Shown: positions 8,916 to 17,552, counted from the stretch's first letter. The stretch is 64,000 nucleotides of DNA from Virgifigura sp964551315 (GCA_964551315.1 CAZKCM010000005.1:1-64000); one strand, 5' to 3'. Program-made: numbers and translations. Notes: generated from the sequence alone by a model not told the origin.

Positions 8916-10205
8916 GTGCCCCATTACAAGCCCGCTCTCGAACCGTCCTCGCTCTGGGCCGCGACCGCCGAACCCGGCCGGGACTTTCCCGCCCTCGCCG
9001 GGGCCGTGCGAACGAAGACCGTCGTCGTCGGCGGCGGCTTCACCGGGCTGTCCACGGCCCTGCATCTCGCGGAGGCAGGCCATGACGTGACCCTTCTGGA
9101 AGCGAATACGGTCGGTTGGGGTGCGTCCGGCCGCAACGGTGGGCAGGTCATCGCCGGCCTGAAATACGACCCGGATGAACTCGAGGCCATGTTTGGCCCG
9201 GACCTCGGGCCGCGTCTGGTGCGGGCGGTCGGCGGCGCGCCGGACTACCTGTTCCGCCTCGTCGAGCGCGTCGGGATCCCGTGCGACGCCCGCCAGAACG
9301 GATGGATCCAGCCCGCCCATTCGGAGGCCGCGCTCGCCATCGTAGAGCGGCGGGCGCGGCAGTGGCAGCGCCGCGGCGTGTCGGTCCGGATCCTCGACAA
9401 GAAGGCGGTGGCGAAGCTTCTCGGATCGGATGCCTATTTGGGCGGCTGGCTCGACAGTCGCGGCGGCGGAATCCAGCCGCTTTCCTACGCGCGTGGACTC
9501 GCCGCGGCAGCAGCCGACCGCGGCGCCCGGATCTATGTCGGTTCGCCCGCGCGGCGCATCGTGCGCGACGGCAGCGCCTGGCGAATCGAGACGCCGGCCG
9601 GCTCGATCGCCGCGGATACGGTCGTCCTCGCCACCAACGCCTATACCGATGACCTGTGGCCCGGGCTGAGGCGGTCGGTCGTGCCCGCGTTCTCGCTGCA
9701 GATCGCGACCGATCCCCTGCCGGATGCCATCCGCCGGACCATACTACCGGAAGGTCAGGTCGCCTCCGATACGCTTCGCCTGCTGCGTTACTATCAGATC
9801 GACCGCGACGGCCGCTTCGTCCTGGGTGCCCGCGGCCCCTTCCGCGAGGGCGTGACGCTTGCCGATGCCGGTGAGCAGCGGCGCCACGTACGCACTCTCT
9901 ATCCGCAGCTCAGCGGCGTGCCGTTCCGCTACGTCTGGGCCGGCCAAGTCGCGATCACCGCCGATCACCTGCCGCATCTGCACGTTCTGGCGCCCGGCGT
10001 GTTCTCGGCGCTCGGCTTCAACGGTCGCGGCGTGGCGTTGACGACGACCATGGGGCGGTTCCTCGCGGCCCTCGCCTCGGGCACACCGGCCGAGGCAATC
10101 GATTTCCCGGTCGTGCCCCTTCGAGCTCTGCCTCTGCACGGCTTCAATCGGCTCGGCGTCCGCATTGTCACCCAGTACTACCGCCTGCGCGACCGTTTCG
10201 GATGA
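8916..10205 (+). CDS. FAD-dependent amine oxidoreductase (PuuB/OrdL-like, DAO family)
   Basis: Flavoprotein of 429 aa. The dinucleotide-binding motif VVVGGGFTGLSTALHLAEAG (about residues 30-49) is followed by GWGASGRNGGQV, the flavin-contact loop of the PuuB/gamma-glutamylputrescine oxidase group. The C-terminal YVWAGQVAITADHLPHL and GFNGRGVALT segments are typical of the same group. Members oxidise secondary or primary amines, often gamma-glutamyl-polyamines. The start is GTG with a weak GGAGA upstream. Position right after the importer ATPase supports oxidation of the imported amine. No gamma-glutamylputrescine synthetase (PuuA) gene is visible in the window. Confidence 0.85.
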   Translation: MPHYKPALEPSSLWAATAEPGRDFPALAGAVRTKTVVVGGGFTGLSTALHLAEAGHDVTLLEANTVGWGASGRNGGQVIAGLKYDPDELEAMFGPDLGPRLVRAVGGAPDYLFRLVERVGIPCDARQNGWIQPAHSEAALAIVERRARQWQRRGVSVRILDKKAVAKLLGSDAYLGGWLDSRGGGIQPLSYARGLAAAAADRGARIYVGSPARRIVRDGSAWRIETPAGSIAADTVVLATNAYTDDLWPGLRRSVVPAFSLQIATDPLPDAIRRTILPEGQVASDTLRLLRYYQIDRDGRFVLGARGPFREGVTLADAGEQRRHVRTLYPQLSGVPFRYVWAGQVAITADHLPHLHVLAPGVFSALGFNGRGVALTTTMGRFLAALASGTPAEAIDFPVVPLRALPLHGFNRLGVRIVTQYYRLRDRFG

Positions 10206-10252
10206 ACGGCCGACGTCCATCTGCTTGTGAAAACCTCGAGTGAAGAAGGACG

Positions 10253-11500
10253 ATGCCCGCTGACGAAACAATGCTACCGACCAAGACAAACGTGCTGATT
10301 GTCGGCGGCGGCATTCAGGGGCTTTCGTGCGCCTTCAATCTGGCGGAAGCCGGGATCCGGGAGGTCGTCGTGCTCGACGCCGGCTACTGGCAGGGCGGAG
10401 CCTCCGGCCGCAACGGCACGCTGATTCGCGCCGGCTTTCTGACTCCGGAGTGGACGCGCCTGTTCCACGCCTCCTACGAGGAATGGCGGGGACTGTCGAA
10501 GCGATTGCGCCACAACGTCATGTTCTCGCCCCGCAGCTATACCGTCATCGCTGAGCGCGATGCCACCGCGGCGATGTTTGAGGACGCGCTGCCGGTGCAC
10601 CGTGAGGTCGGCGTCCGCTCGGCAATCCTCGGCAGGCGAGCCCTAGAGGAGCACCTGCCGGCGATCGCGCATGATCGCGTCAAAGCGGCGCTGCGGCTCT
10701 TCGACGGCGGCGTGGCGCCGCATCACGCCGTCATGAAGGGTTATCTCGCCGCCTGCCGCGAGCGCGGCGTTGCCGTTCACTATCGTCGGGCCGTCACGGG
10801 ATTCGAGAAAACCGGCGGGCGCGTCTCCGCCGCTCTTGTCGGCCATCACCGCATCGTTGCCGACACCTTCGTCGTGGCGGCCGGCGCGTGCAATACGGCG
10901 CTGGCCGCACAAATGGGGGTTTCTCTCGCCGGCTACCCGATGCGGATCGAGGCGATGGCGCTTGAGCCGATGCGGCCGCTGATCGGTCCCGCCGTCTCGC
11001 TTCAGGATCGGCTCTGCTACATGCACCAGACCGCGCGTGGCGAGGTTGTCGGCGGCGCCGAGGTGCCCGAGCGGCCACACAACACCCTGCGTTCGGATCC
11101 GCCGACAATGGCGGCCACGGCCGCCGCCTATTTGGCCATGTTTCCGCGTCTTGCCGAAATGCGGATCATGCGCCATTGGGCCGGAATCATCCACGTCAGC
11201 CCCGACTTCGGGCCGATGATCGGTCGCCATCCGGCGCTCGACAACGTTTGGTTCTCGGCCGGATGGTCCTACGGCTTTACCGGTGCACCCGGCGCCGGCG
11301 CGCTGCTCGCGGCGGCAATCGCCCGGGGCACCATCGATGACCGTATACGGCCCTTCGCGGTCGACCGCTTTGAGCGCGGTCGGCCGATCGCCGAGGCGGC
11401 GATCAACCTCGCGCCGCCGGACGAGATCTCCGGCGATGTCGCGACCCCATCTACCCGCAAGGACTTGGACCGCCCTCTTGGCGCGGCTTTGACGACGTGA
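10253..11500 (+). CDS. SoxB-like FAD-dependent oxidoreductase, paralogue 1
   Basis: Flavoprotein of 415 aa in the DAO superfamily, closest in pattern to the beta subunit of heterotetrameric sarcosine oxidase. It has VLIVGGGIQGLSCAFNL (residues 14-30), GGASGRNGTLIR and a C-terminal WFSAGWSYGFTGAPG. His157 in VAPHHAV aligns with the histidine of SoxB (TARHDAV) that carries covalent FMN. It is strikingly similar to the protein at 12973-14133 (for example GYWQGGASGRNGTLIR is identical in both) and lies 9 bases before the iron-sulfur flavoprotein gene. Likely an amine/imino-acid oxidase beta subunit, substrate unknown. Confidence 0.82.
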   Translation: MPADETMLPTKTNVLIVGGGIQGLSCAFNLAEAGIREVVVLDAGYWQGGASGRNGTLIRAGFLTPEWTRLFHASYEEWRGLSKRLRHNVMFSPRSYTVIAERDATAAMFEDALPVHREVGVRSAILGRRALEEHLPAIAHDRVKAALRLFDGGVAPHHAVMKGYLAACRERGVAVHYRRAVTGFEKTGGRVSAALVGHHRIVADTFVVAAGACNTALAAQMGVSLAGYPMRIEAMALEPMRPLIGPAVSLQDRLCYMHQTARGEVVGGAEVPERPHNTLRSDPPTMAATAAAYLAMFPRLAEMRIMRHWAGIIHVSPDFGPMIGRHPALDNVWFSAGWSYGFTGAPGAGALLAAAIARGTIDDRIRPFAVDRFERGRPIAEAAINLAPPDEISGDVATPSTRKDLDRPLGAALTT

Positions 11501-11509
11501 GTTCAGACG

Positions 11510-12976
11510 ATGAATAGCCAGCTTTCCCCGCGCAGCATCGAGTTCTACTGGAATGGGCGCCGCATGGAAGCGCGCGAGGGCGACAGCGTCGCGGCGGCGC
11601 TGCGTCGGAACGGGATCCTGGCGATCGCGCGGTCGCGCAAGCTTCATCGGCCACTCGGCCACTCCGGCAGCTATATCGCCGGCGTGCTCGCGCGGGTCAA
11701 TGGGCGCCCGAACGTCCGGCTGGATCAGGAACCGTGCCGCCCAGGGATGCGCGTCGCGATGCAGAATGTCTGGCCGAGCGCTCGATTCGACCTGCTCGCG
11801 GCCGCCCAGCTGTTGCCGGCGCGTTGGGTCTATGGCGGCTTCGAGCACAGCCGCTGGACCCCTTCCGGAGGCCGCGCCTACGCGGTGTGGGAACGGCTGA
11901 TGGCGAACCTTGCCGGCATGGGAACGCCGCCGGATGCGTCGCTTCCGGCCGCGGCGCGGCCGGCCCGGCGCTTCAAGGTCGAGGTTCTGGTCATCGGAGG
12001 CGGCGTCGCGGGTCGACGCGCCGCCAACGCGGCAGCCGCGGCGGGCCGCAAGGTCGCTCTCGTCACCCGCGGCGAAACGCCGGGCCGCTTCTCGGCCGCG
12101 CTTGGTTTCACCCTCGAGCCGTTGAACGAGGCAATAGGCGTTTTCTGCGGGATGGAGCTCTTCGGCTGCTACCGGGAGGGCACTCTGCTCGTCGCTGCTC
12201 CCCACCGCCACGATGAGGGCGCGGTCGCTTTTGATGTGGACGAGATCGTAATCGCGACGGGCCGCCGCTCGATGCCGCCGCTCGTTCCGGGCAACCACGT
12301 ACCGGGCGTAATGGATGCCCATGCCGCCCTTGAACTCGCTGCGGGCCATGGCGTCATGCCGGGCGATGCGGTCGCGGTCGTCGGAACGGGCGCGGAGAAA
12401 CTCGTCGCCGAACGTTTGCAGGGGTTCGGGGCGAGTGTGGTCCATGTTGGCGCCATAGCAGACCTGCGCCGCATCATCGGTCGCCGCTGCGTCCGCGCAA
12501 TCGACGTTGGCCGCACGGTCCGCTGCGATGCCGTCGTCCACGCCGGCCCGTGGCGTGCCGATCCCAACCTCCTGTTCCAGATCGCCGCCGAGGGTCTGTT
12601 CCAGCTTGTGGTCGACGATACCCCCCGTCGTGTCTCCGTTGTCGGCGCCGCGGCAGAGGAGGACGAGCCAATCCACGTTCCGGCGACACTCTCGCCGGAC
12701 ACCCTCGTCTGCCCGTGCATGGACGTCACCGCGGGGGAGCTCCTGTCGCATATCGACGCCGGCGAGACCGACCCCGAAGTTCTGAAGCGGCTGACGTCGT
12801 GCGGGATGGGGCCCTGCCAAGGATATCCGTGCTGGGAGAGCATGCTCGCCATCCTCGCCGCGCGCACGGGACGTCCACCGGGCGAGTTCCGCCGACCGAG
12901 CCATCGTCCGCCGCGGCGGTCGATCACGGTTGCCCAGGCCGCCGGCCTCTGCGGCGTTGTGGAGCCGGACCGATGA
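11510..12976 (+). CDS. SoxA-like/HcnAB-like iron-sulfur flavoprotein (alpha subunit without the folate half)
   Basis: Protein of 488 aa. Residues 8-85 resemble the N-terminal ferredoxin-like fold of sarcosine oxidase alpha (KLHRPLGHSGSYIAGVL), without a cysteine cluster. Residues 158-390 form a pyridine-nucleotide/FAD domain starting VLVIGGGVAGRRAA. Residues 399-445 form a BFD-type [2Fe-2S] domain with Cys401, Cys403, Cys431, Cys436 and Cys441 (CPC ... CGMGPCQGYPC). The GcvT-like folate domain present in the full SoxA at 38401 is absent. The order resembles fused HcnA-HcnB or opine oxidase alpha subunits. It overlaps the next gene by 4 bases. Confidence 0.82.
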   Translation: MNSQLSPRSIEFYWNGRRMEAREGDSVAAALRRNGILAIARSRKLHRPLGHSGSYIAGVLARVNGRPNVRLDQEPCRPGMRVAMQNVWPSARFDLLAAAQLLPARWVYGGFEHSRWTPSGGRAYAVWERLMANLAGMGTPPDASLPAAARPARRFKVEVLVIGGGVAGRRAANAAAAAGRKVALVTRGETPGRFSAALGFTLEPLNEAIGVFCGMELFGCYREGTLLVAAPHRHDEGAVAFDVDEIVIATGRRSMPPLVPGNHVPGVMDAHAALELAAGHGVMPGDAVAVVGTGAEKLVAERLQGFGASVVHVGAIADLRRIIGRRCVRAIDVGRTVRCDAVVHAGPWRADPNLLFQIAAEGLFQLVVDDTPRRVSVVGAAAEEDEPIHVPATLSPDTLVCPCMDVTAGELLSHIDAGETDPEVLKRLTSCGMGPCQGYPCWESMLAILAARTGRPPGEFRRPSHRPPRRSITVAQAAGLCGVVEPDR

Positions 12977-14133
12977 GCCGGCCGCTTCCGAACCGTGCTT
13001 CCGTCGTGATCGTCGGCGGCGGCATCCAGGGCTTGTGCTGCGCCTTCTACCTGACCACCTTCGGGGTCAGGGACATCGTGGTCCTGGACGCGGGCTACTG
13101 GCAGGGCGGGGCCTCCGGCCGGAACGGCACGCTGATTCGGCCGGGCTTCGCGAGCTTCGAATGGACGCAGCTGTTCCAGCTGTCGTGCGACGAATGGAGC
13201 AAGCTGTCGAGGAAGCTCGGCGAGAACATCATGTTCACGCAGCGCGGCTACACCATGGTGGCCGAGCAGGCGTCGACGGCGGACATGCTGAAGGAGGCCG
13301 CCGAGGTGCACCGCCAGTGCGGCGTTGACTCGTTTCTCGTCCCCGACGGTCAACTGAAGACGCTCCTGCCGGCGATCAATCACAAACGCGTCGTCGCCGC
13401 GCTGCATCTTCCGACTGGCGGATTTGCGCCGCACCACGCCGCCATGAAGGGTCTTTTGGCAGCATGCCGGCGGCGCGGCGTAGACGTTCGCTACCGGACG
13501 GCCGTGACCGCCTTCGAACGGACCGCTGATCGCGTTTCGGCGGTCTATGTCGGCGATCACCGCATCGACGCCGATACCGTCGTCATCGCGGCCGGTCCCC
13601 ACAACGGGGCGATGGCCGAACTCATCGGCGTTGCTCTCGACGGCTACTCGATGCGGATCGAGGCGATGGCGCTCGAGCCGACCCGTCCGTTGATCGGGCC
13701 GGCCATCGCCCTGATCGACAGCCTCGCCTACTTCCACCAGACGTCGCGCGGCGAAGTCGTCGGCGGCACCGAAGTCCCCGAGCGGCCACGTATGTCGCTC
13801 CGGACCGACGTGCCGGTGATGGCTTCGATGGCGAAGATCTATCTGGAGATGTTCCCGCAACTCGCCGAGGTCCGGATCCTGCGTCACTGGGCCGGCATGC
13901 TGCACATCTCGTCAGACTTCGCGCCGCTGCTTGGCCCGCACCCGGCGCTCCGGGATCTCTGGTTCAGCGCCGGGTGGTCCTACGGCTTCGCGGGTGGGCC
14001 CGGCGGGGGATTGCTGCTCGCCAAGGCGATCGCCACCGGCGAGATCGACGCACGGATGAAACCGTTCGCCCTCGACAGATTCGAGCGCGGACAGCCGATC
14101 GCCGAAGCGGGTATTGTTCTGGCGAAGAATTGA
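12973..14133 (+). CDS. SoxB-like FAD-dependent oxidoreductase, paralogue 2
   Basis: Flavoprotein of 386 aa. The ATG overlaps the previous stop (ATGA) and gives the normal family N-terminus followed by VVIVGGGIQGLCCAFYL. It is a close paralogue of the protein at 10253-11500, sharing YWQGGASGRNGTLIR, YSMRIEAMALEP-type and LRHWAGMLHIS-type segments, and it keeps the putative covalent-FMN histidine (FAPHHAA). Two beta-type subunits flanking one alpha-type subunit suggest alternative complexes with different substrates, or a hetero-oligomer with both. Substrate unknown. Confidence 0.82.
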   Translation: MSRPLPNRASVVIVGGGIQGLCCAFYLTTFGVRDIVVLDAGYWQGGASGRNGTLIRPGFASFEWTQLFQLSCDEWSKLSRKLGENIMFTQRGYTMVAEQASTADMLKEAAEVHRQCGVDSFLVPDGQLKTLLPAINHKRVVAALHLPTGGFAPHHAAMKGLLAACRRRGVDVRYRTAVTAFERTADRVSAVYVGDHRIDADTVVIAAGPHNGAMAELIGVALDGYSMRIEAMALEPTRPLIGPAIALIDSLAYFHQTSRGEVVGGTEVPERPRMSLRTDVPVMASMAKIYLEMFPQLAEVRILRHWAGMLHISSDFAPLLGPHPALRDLWFSAGWSYGFAGGPGGGLLLAKAIATGEIDARMKPFALDRFERGQPIAEAGIVLAKN

Positions 14134-14205
14134 GATAATACCAGCAGCTTAGGTGGCCGGAGGTCGCCGAATTTCTTGTGTTTCGCTCAATAGTGTGTCG
14201 ACCAT

Positions 14206-14817
14206 ATGAATGAGAGTAACCCGCACCCGCGCCTCCAGAACTCAACAAGAGAGCCGCTCGACCCGGTAAACGATCTCGGTGTACGGCTGAAGGAGCTGCG
14301 CCGCTCGCACGGCATGACCCTGGCGCAGCTGGCCGCGAAGACGGGGCTGTCGGTCGGCTCTCTGTCGCAGGTCGAACGCGGTCTCGTCTCGCCGACGATC
14401 CGCACAATCTACAGCGTCGCCACCGCGCTTGGCGTCTCTCCGGCATGGATCATCGATCCGGACAGCACCAGCGGGTACAATCCAGATGGGGGCTATATCG
14501 TGCGGGCGACCCGCCGCCCTGAGGTCCTTAACAGCAACGGCGTCGTGAAGCATCTTGCGACACCGGAAATGCAGCGGCGCTACAGGGGATTCGTCGTGAC
14601 GGTTCGGCCCGGTGGCAGCTCCGGCGACGAACAGTACACCCACGCGGGTGAGGAGATCGGCATCGTCCTGAACGGCAGCCTGGTGCTTGAGATCGGCCAG
14701 GGCACCTACAGGCTGAACAAGGGCGACAGCTTCGCCTTTCCGAGCTCGCTGTCGCATCGCTTCTATAACGACACCGCCGGCGACGCGGTGGTCTTCTGGG
14801 TCAACAGCGTCGAATAA
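14206..14817 (+). CDS. XRE-family transcriptional regulator with C-terminal cupin domain
   Basis: DNA-binding regulator of 203 aa. A helix-turn-helix occupies about residues 25-80 (LKELRRSHGMTLAQLAAKTG then LSVGSLSQVERG), and a cupin sensor domain occupies about residues 125-200 (GEEIGIVLNGSLVLEIGQ, GDSFAFPSSLSHRF). This HTH-cupin arrangement is that of PuuR, which represses polyamine catabolism and is released by ligand. It ends the amine importer/oxidase cluster on the same strand, 72 bases after the last oxidase, and is the obvious candidate regulator of it. Confidence 0.85.
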   Translation: MNESNPHPRLQNSTREPLDPVNDLGVRLKELRRSHGMTLAQLAAKTGLSVGSLSQVERGLVSPTIRTIYSVATALGVSPAWIIDPDSTSGYNPDGGYIVRATRRPEVLNSNGVVKHLATPEMQRRYRGFVVTVRPGGSSGDEQYTHAGEEIGIVLNGSLVLEIGQGTYRLNKGDSFAFPSSLSHRFYNDTAGDAVVFWVNSVE

Positions 14818-15312
14818 CGCCGGGCACTCAGGGCGGCGGCCGCTTGCGGTAAGGGATGGCGGCACTGCGAGCCGCCGCGAGTCTTTCCGGGGCGGTCTTG
14901 CATTTTGCCGCGGTGCCAAGAGCTCGGTTGCTGCCCGCATCCCGGCGTCAGACGCTTTGTCGCATCAGGACGGGGGCATCGCTCAGGGGCGGCCGGACGC
15001 GCCGCTGCTCCGTTGACGCCTCGCACCGAATTCCGTGCACATGAACGCACTCGGCGGAGGCGACGGATCAGATTCTTCGACAGAACATCAACAGGCTAGG
15101 CGGTTCTTGGGTTCGAATCCCCCTGGGGACAGCCAATTCTTCCAAAGATTTCTTCCGATGCGCCGGCCGAAAAACTGCCCACCTCTTGCCCAGTATCCCT
15201 CGTCCACGTGGGCGTTTGAGTAGTCGCGATATCCTCTTCGTTAAAGCGAAATTTACAAAGCTGCGTAACATTGTTGTAATATTGCATCGAGAGGCGCGGC
15301 CTGGGGGGCGGC
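14818..15312 (+). other. Intergenic region containing a tRNA-like fragment and an AT-rich promoter patch
   Basis: No protein gene is supported here. The stretch holds the tRNA-3'-end-like sequence listed separately. After it comes a distinctly AT-richer patch (about 15225-15290) containing TTAAAGCGAAATTTACAAAG and TTGTTGTAATATTGCAT, which is a plausible promoter for the kinase gene at 15313. Confidence 0.5.
15102..15135 (+). pseudogene. tRNA 3'-end-like fragment (T-arm, acceptor strand and CCA)
   Basis: A canonical T-loop core (GGGTTCGAATCCC) is followed by CCTGGGGACAGCCA, which closely resembles the 3' end of a bacterial tRNA-Glu (TGGGGAC-G-CCA) with one extra A. The matching 5' acceptor strand (GTCCCCA) and the D and anticodon arms are not found in the preceding 100 bases, and only the three innermost T-stem pairs form. 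It is therefore a fragment, not a working tRNA. Such pieces are commonly left where elements integrate into tRNA 3' ends. Confidence 0.55.
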
Positions 15313-16248
15313 ATGGCGGAGTTCGAAGATGATCTGGCGCTCAGAAGCGTCAGACGGCACTTCGGTGTTCCCAAAAATGCCTCTGTCTCGATTCGGAAGG
15401 CCCACCGCCTCTACTCGACGGCTTGGATAATCAGCGTTTCCGAAGGCGCGCTAAGCGAAACATACCTCGTCAAGTTCGCGCGCGAGGGGGCGGAAAATCA
15501 GGTTCGACTCGCTCAAAGGGCCAACGAGATCTTCATCGGTTACCCCGTTCACGTTCCTTCCGAAATTCGGCACGATCCAGAGCATGACTTGATCGTCTCC
15601 CGGGCCTTCCCTGGGCGCAGCCTCGAAGCGCTGATGGCAGACCGCGGCTGGCCGAACCCCGTTCGATGGTATGGGGATCTGTCGCGGACGCTGCATCTGG
15701 CCGGCCTGTGGCTCAGGCGGTACCACCAGGTGGACCGGCATCCGGGTTCCCTTTCGGAGCCGCTGATGCGCTACTTGGAGCGAAGAAGAGAGAAGCTCGA
15801 CCGGCTTTCGCCGGCTTCCCGGAGGAAACTCCTCCGGCTGGTGGGCGGTGACATCATCGACAACGTCGTCGTGACCCATTCGGACTTTTCGCCGGGAAAC
15901 ATCCTCTCGAACGGACGGGCGCTCTGCGTCGTCGATTTCGGGATCGCGGAGTGGACTGAGATGTCCCCGTGGTGGGATGTCGTGACCCTGCTGATCTCGC
16001 TCGATCGCTACTTTTTGTTCCGAAGGCTGACCCCGCTCTATTGGGTTCGACCTCTCATCGCGCACCTCAAAGATCAGTTTCGGGTGGCGTACGGACAGGC
16101 CCCGCCCGAAGACCACCGGCCCATGCTCGCCTGCGCCGCGGTTCGGCATTTCTCTTTCGCCGGAAACTGGACCGCGGACGCCCTCAGAAACGATCCTCGA
16201 GCGCGATGGCACGCGGAACAGCTCGAGCGCATCTTGGACAAAGTTTGA
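15313..16248 (+). CDS. Aminoglycoside phosphotransferase-family small-molecule kinase
   Basis: Cytosolic kinase-fold protein of 311 aa. The catalytic loop motif VVTHSDFSPGNIL (about residues 189-201) and the metal-binding VVDFGIAEW (about residues 208-216) are those of the APH/choline kinase family. The N-lobe (about residues 25-110) precedes them. The natural substrate cannot be told; family members phosphorylate sugars, amino alcohols or antibiotics. The next gene, a methyltransferase, starts at its stop codon, so the two probably modify the same metabolite or glycoconjugate. Confidence 0.75.
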   Translation: MAEFEDDLALRSVRRHFGVPKNASVSIRKAHRLYSTAWIISVSEGALSETYLVKFAREGAENQVRLAQRANEIFIGYPVHVPSEIRHDPEHDLIVSRAFPGRSLEALMADRGWPNPVRWYGDLSRTLHLAGLWLRRYHQVDRHPGSLSEPLMRYLERRREKLDRLSPASRRKLLRLVGGDIIDNVVVTHSDFSPGNILSNGRALCVVDFGIAEWTEMSPWWDVVTLLISLDRYFLFRRLTPLYWVRPLIAHLKDQFRVAYGQAPPEDHRPMLACAAVRHFSFAGNWTADALRNDPRARWHAEQLERILDKV

Positions 16249-17327
16249 CCTCCATCCTTCGGCAACACCGAGTTGACGCGTTGAAAACCAATCCCACCGA
16301 ACTGTTCCGGAGTCCGTGCTGCCGATCCGATTTGGCGGCGCGAGACGATCGTCTGGAGTGTCGTTCCTGTGGACGATCCTATCCGATGGGCGACGGCCTC
16401 TTTCGATTCGTGACGGGAAAGAGCACCCACGGGGAGTTCTCGCCGGCGGAGATGGAGGAACTCCTGGCGCTCGCGCGGGCGAAGGGCTGGCGCGAGGCGC
16501 TGGAGACATATGCCCGCCCCAGGCGGCCGCGCGCCATTCAGATGGTGTCGGACCCCCGGCGCTTTCGGTCGATCGAGTCGCTGCGGGCCGTCGGGGGAGG
16601 GCGGGTCCTGGACTTCGGCTGCGGCTACGGGGGCGTTTCGCTGGAACTGGCGAAAATCTTCGACGAGGTTGTCGCCGTGGACGGCTCTGCGGATCGCGTG
16701 TCCTTTCTCAACATCGTGAAACGGCAGGATTGCATCGACAACATTGTCCCCGTCTGCCACATCGATCCTGCGCACCTGCCGTTTCCGAACGATCACTTTG
16801 ATGCGGTCGTCCTGATCGGTGTTCTGGAGTACCTGCCGATGAGCTTTCCCGATGATGGCCCGGCCGAAGCCCACCATAAGTGCCTGACGGAGTTCCGCCG
16901 CGTTCTCCGCCCCGGCGGTCATCTGCTCATCCACACGAAGAACCGCTTTGGATGGCAGTACTGGCTGGGGGGGCGGGACCATTCCGGGCTGCGCTTCGCC
17001 CCAATCCTTCCGGTTCCCGTCGCCGACGCGCTCCTGCGGACCCTGAAAGGCCGACCCTACCGCATCATCAACTACAGCTACCGGGGCTATCGGAGGCTCC
17101 TGCAGCGGGCGGGCCTTGAGAATGTCCGGTTCCAGTGGCCGGTGCCCGGCTACCAGACTCCGGACTACGTCCTGGGCCTGGAGGATACGTCTTCTGAGCT
17201 TCGGAAGATCGATCAAGGCTACCACTCGTCCGGCAAGGCCCTGGCGCTTCGTGCTCTCAGTTTGGCGGGTGTTCTCAAGCACGTCGTTCCGCACTACAGC
17301 ATCACGGCCGTAAAGCCACGCTACTAG
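16245..17327 (+). CDS. SAM-dependent methyltransferase with N-terminal zinc-ribbon-like segment
   Basis: Protein of about 360 aa. A Trm112-like knuckle (SPCCRSDL ... LECRSCGRSYPMGDG) lies near the N-terminus. The class I methyltransferase domain begins with motif I VLDFGCGYGGVSLELAK and continues with VVAVDGS, FDAVVLIGVLEYLP and VLRPGGHLLIHTKN. No ATG precedes the zinc knuckle. A TTG at 16245 overlaps the kinase stop by 4 bases (TTGA), and a TTG at 16281 is the alternative start. Likely a small-molecule or glycan methyltransferase partnered with the upstream kinase. Confidence 0.75.
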   Translation: MTSILRQHRVDALKTNPTELFRSPCCRSDLAARDDRLECRSCGRSYPMGDGLFRFVTGKSTHGEFSPAEMEELLALARAKGWREALETYARPRRPRAIQMVSDPRRFRSIESLRAVGGGRVLDFGCGYGGVSLELAKIFDEVVAVDGSADRVSFLNIVKRQDCIDNIVPVCHIDPAHLPFPNDHFDAVVLIGVLEYLPMSFPDDGPAEAHHKCLTEFRRVLRPGGHLLIHTKNRFGWQYWLGGRDHSGLRFAPILPVPVADALLRTLKGRPYRIINYSYRGYRRLLQRAGLENVRFQWPVPGYQTPDYVLGLEDTSSELRKIDQGYHSSGKALALRALSLAGVLKHVVPHYSITAVKPRY

Positions 17328-17552
17328 GCTGGTCGTTCGACGGCGTGCCGTCGGATGCGCCAAACGTCGTCGGCTGCCAGATCCGGCGCACGCCGACCGG
17401 CGGGCTTCCGGGTGCTGCCCGGCATGCTTCCGGCACCGCTTTAGCGCGCCCGGTCTAATTCGCGGCCAAAGATCCGCGCAGATACTGCAGGAGCCTTATG
17501 AATTTACCGCAAGAAGCCCCATTCGTTGCGGTCCCACCAAGGAGGCGATGAG

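Noticed and set aside
10643..12904. A 753-codon minus-strand frame across the oxidoreductase genes
   Set aside because: Antisense shadow of two strongly supported flavoprotein genes.
15102..15135. A complete tRNA gene
   Set aside because: No 5' acceptor strand, D-arm or anticodon arm is found upstream, and the T-stem is only three pairs.
15068..15374. Minus-strand frames reading QGDSNPRTA or RGIRTQEPP
   Set aside because: This is the well-known false reading produced by antisense tRNA 3' ends; there is no domain or ribosome site.
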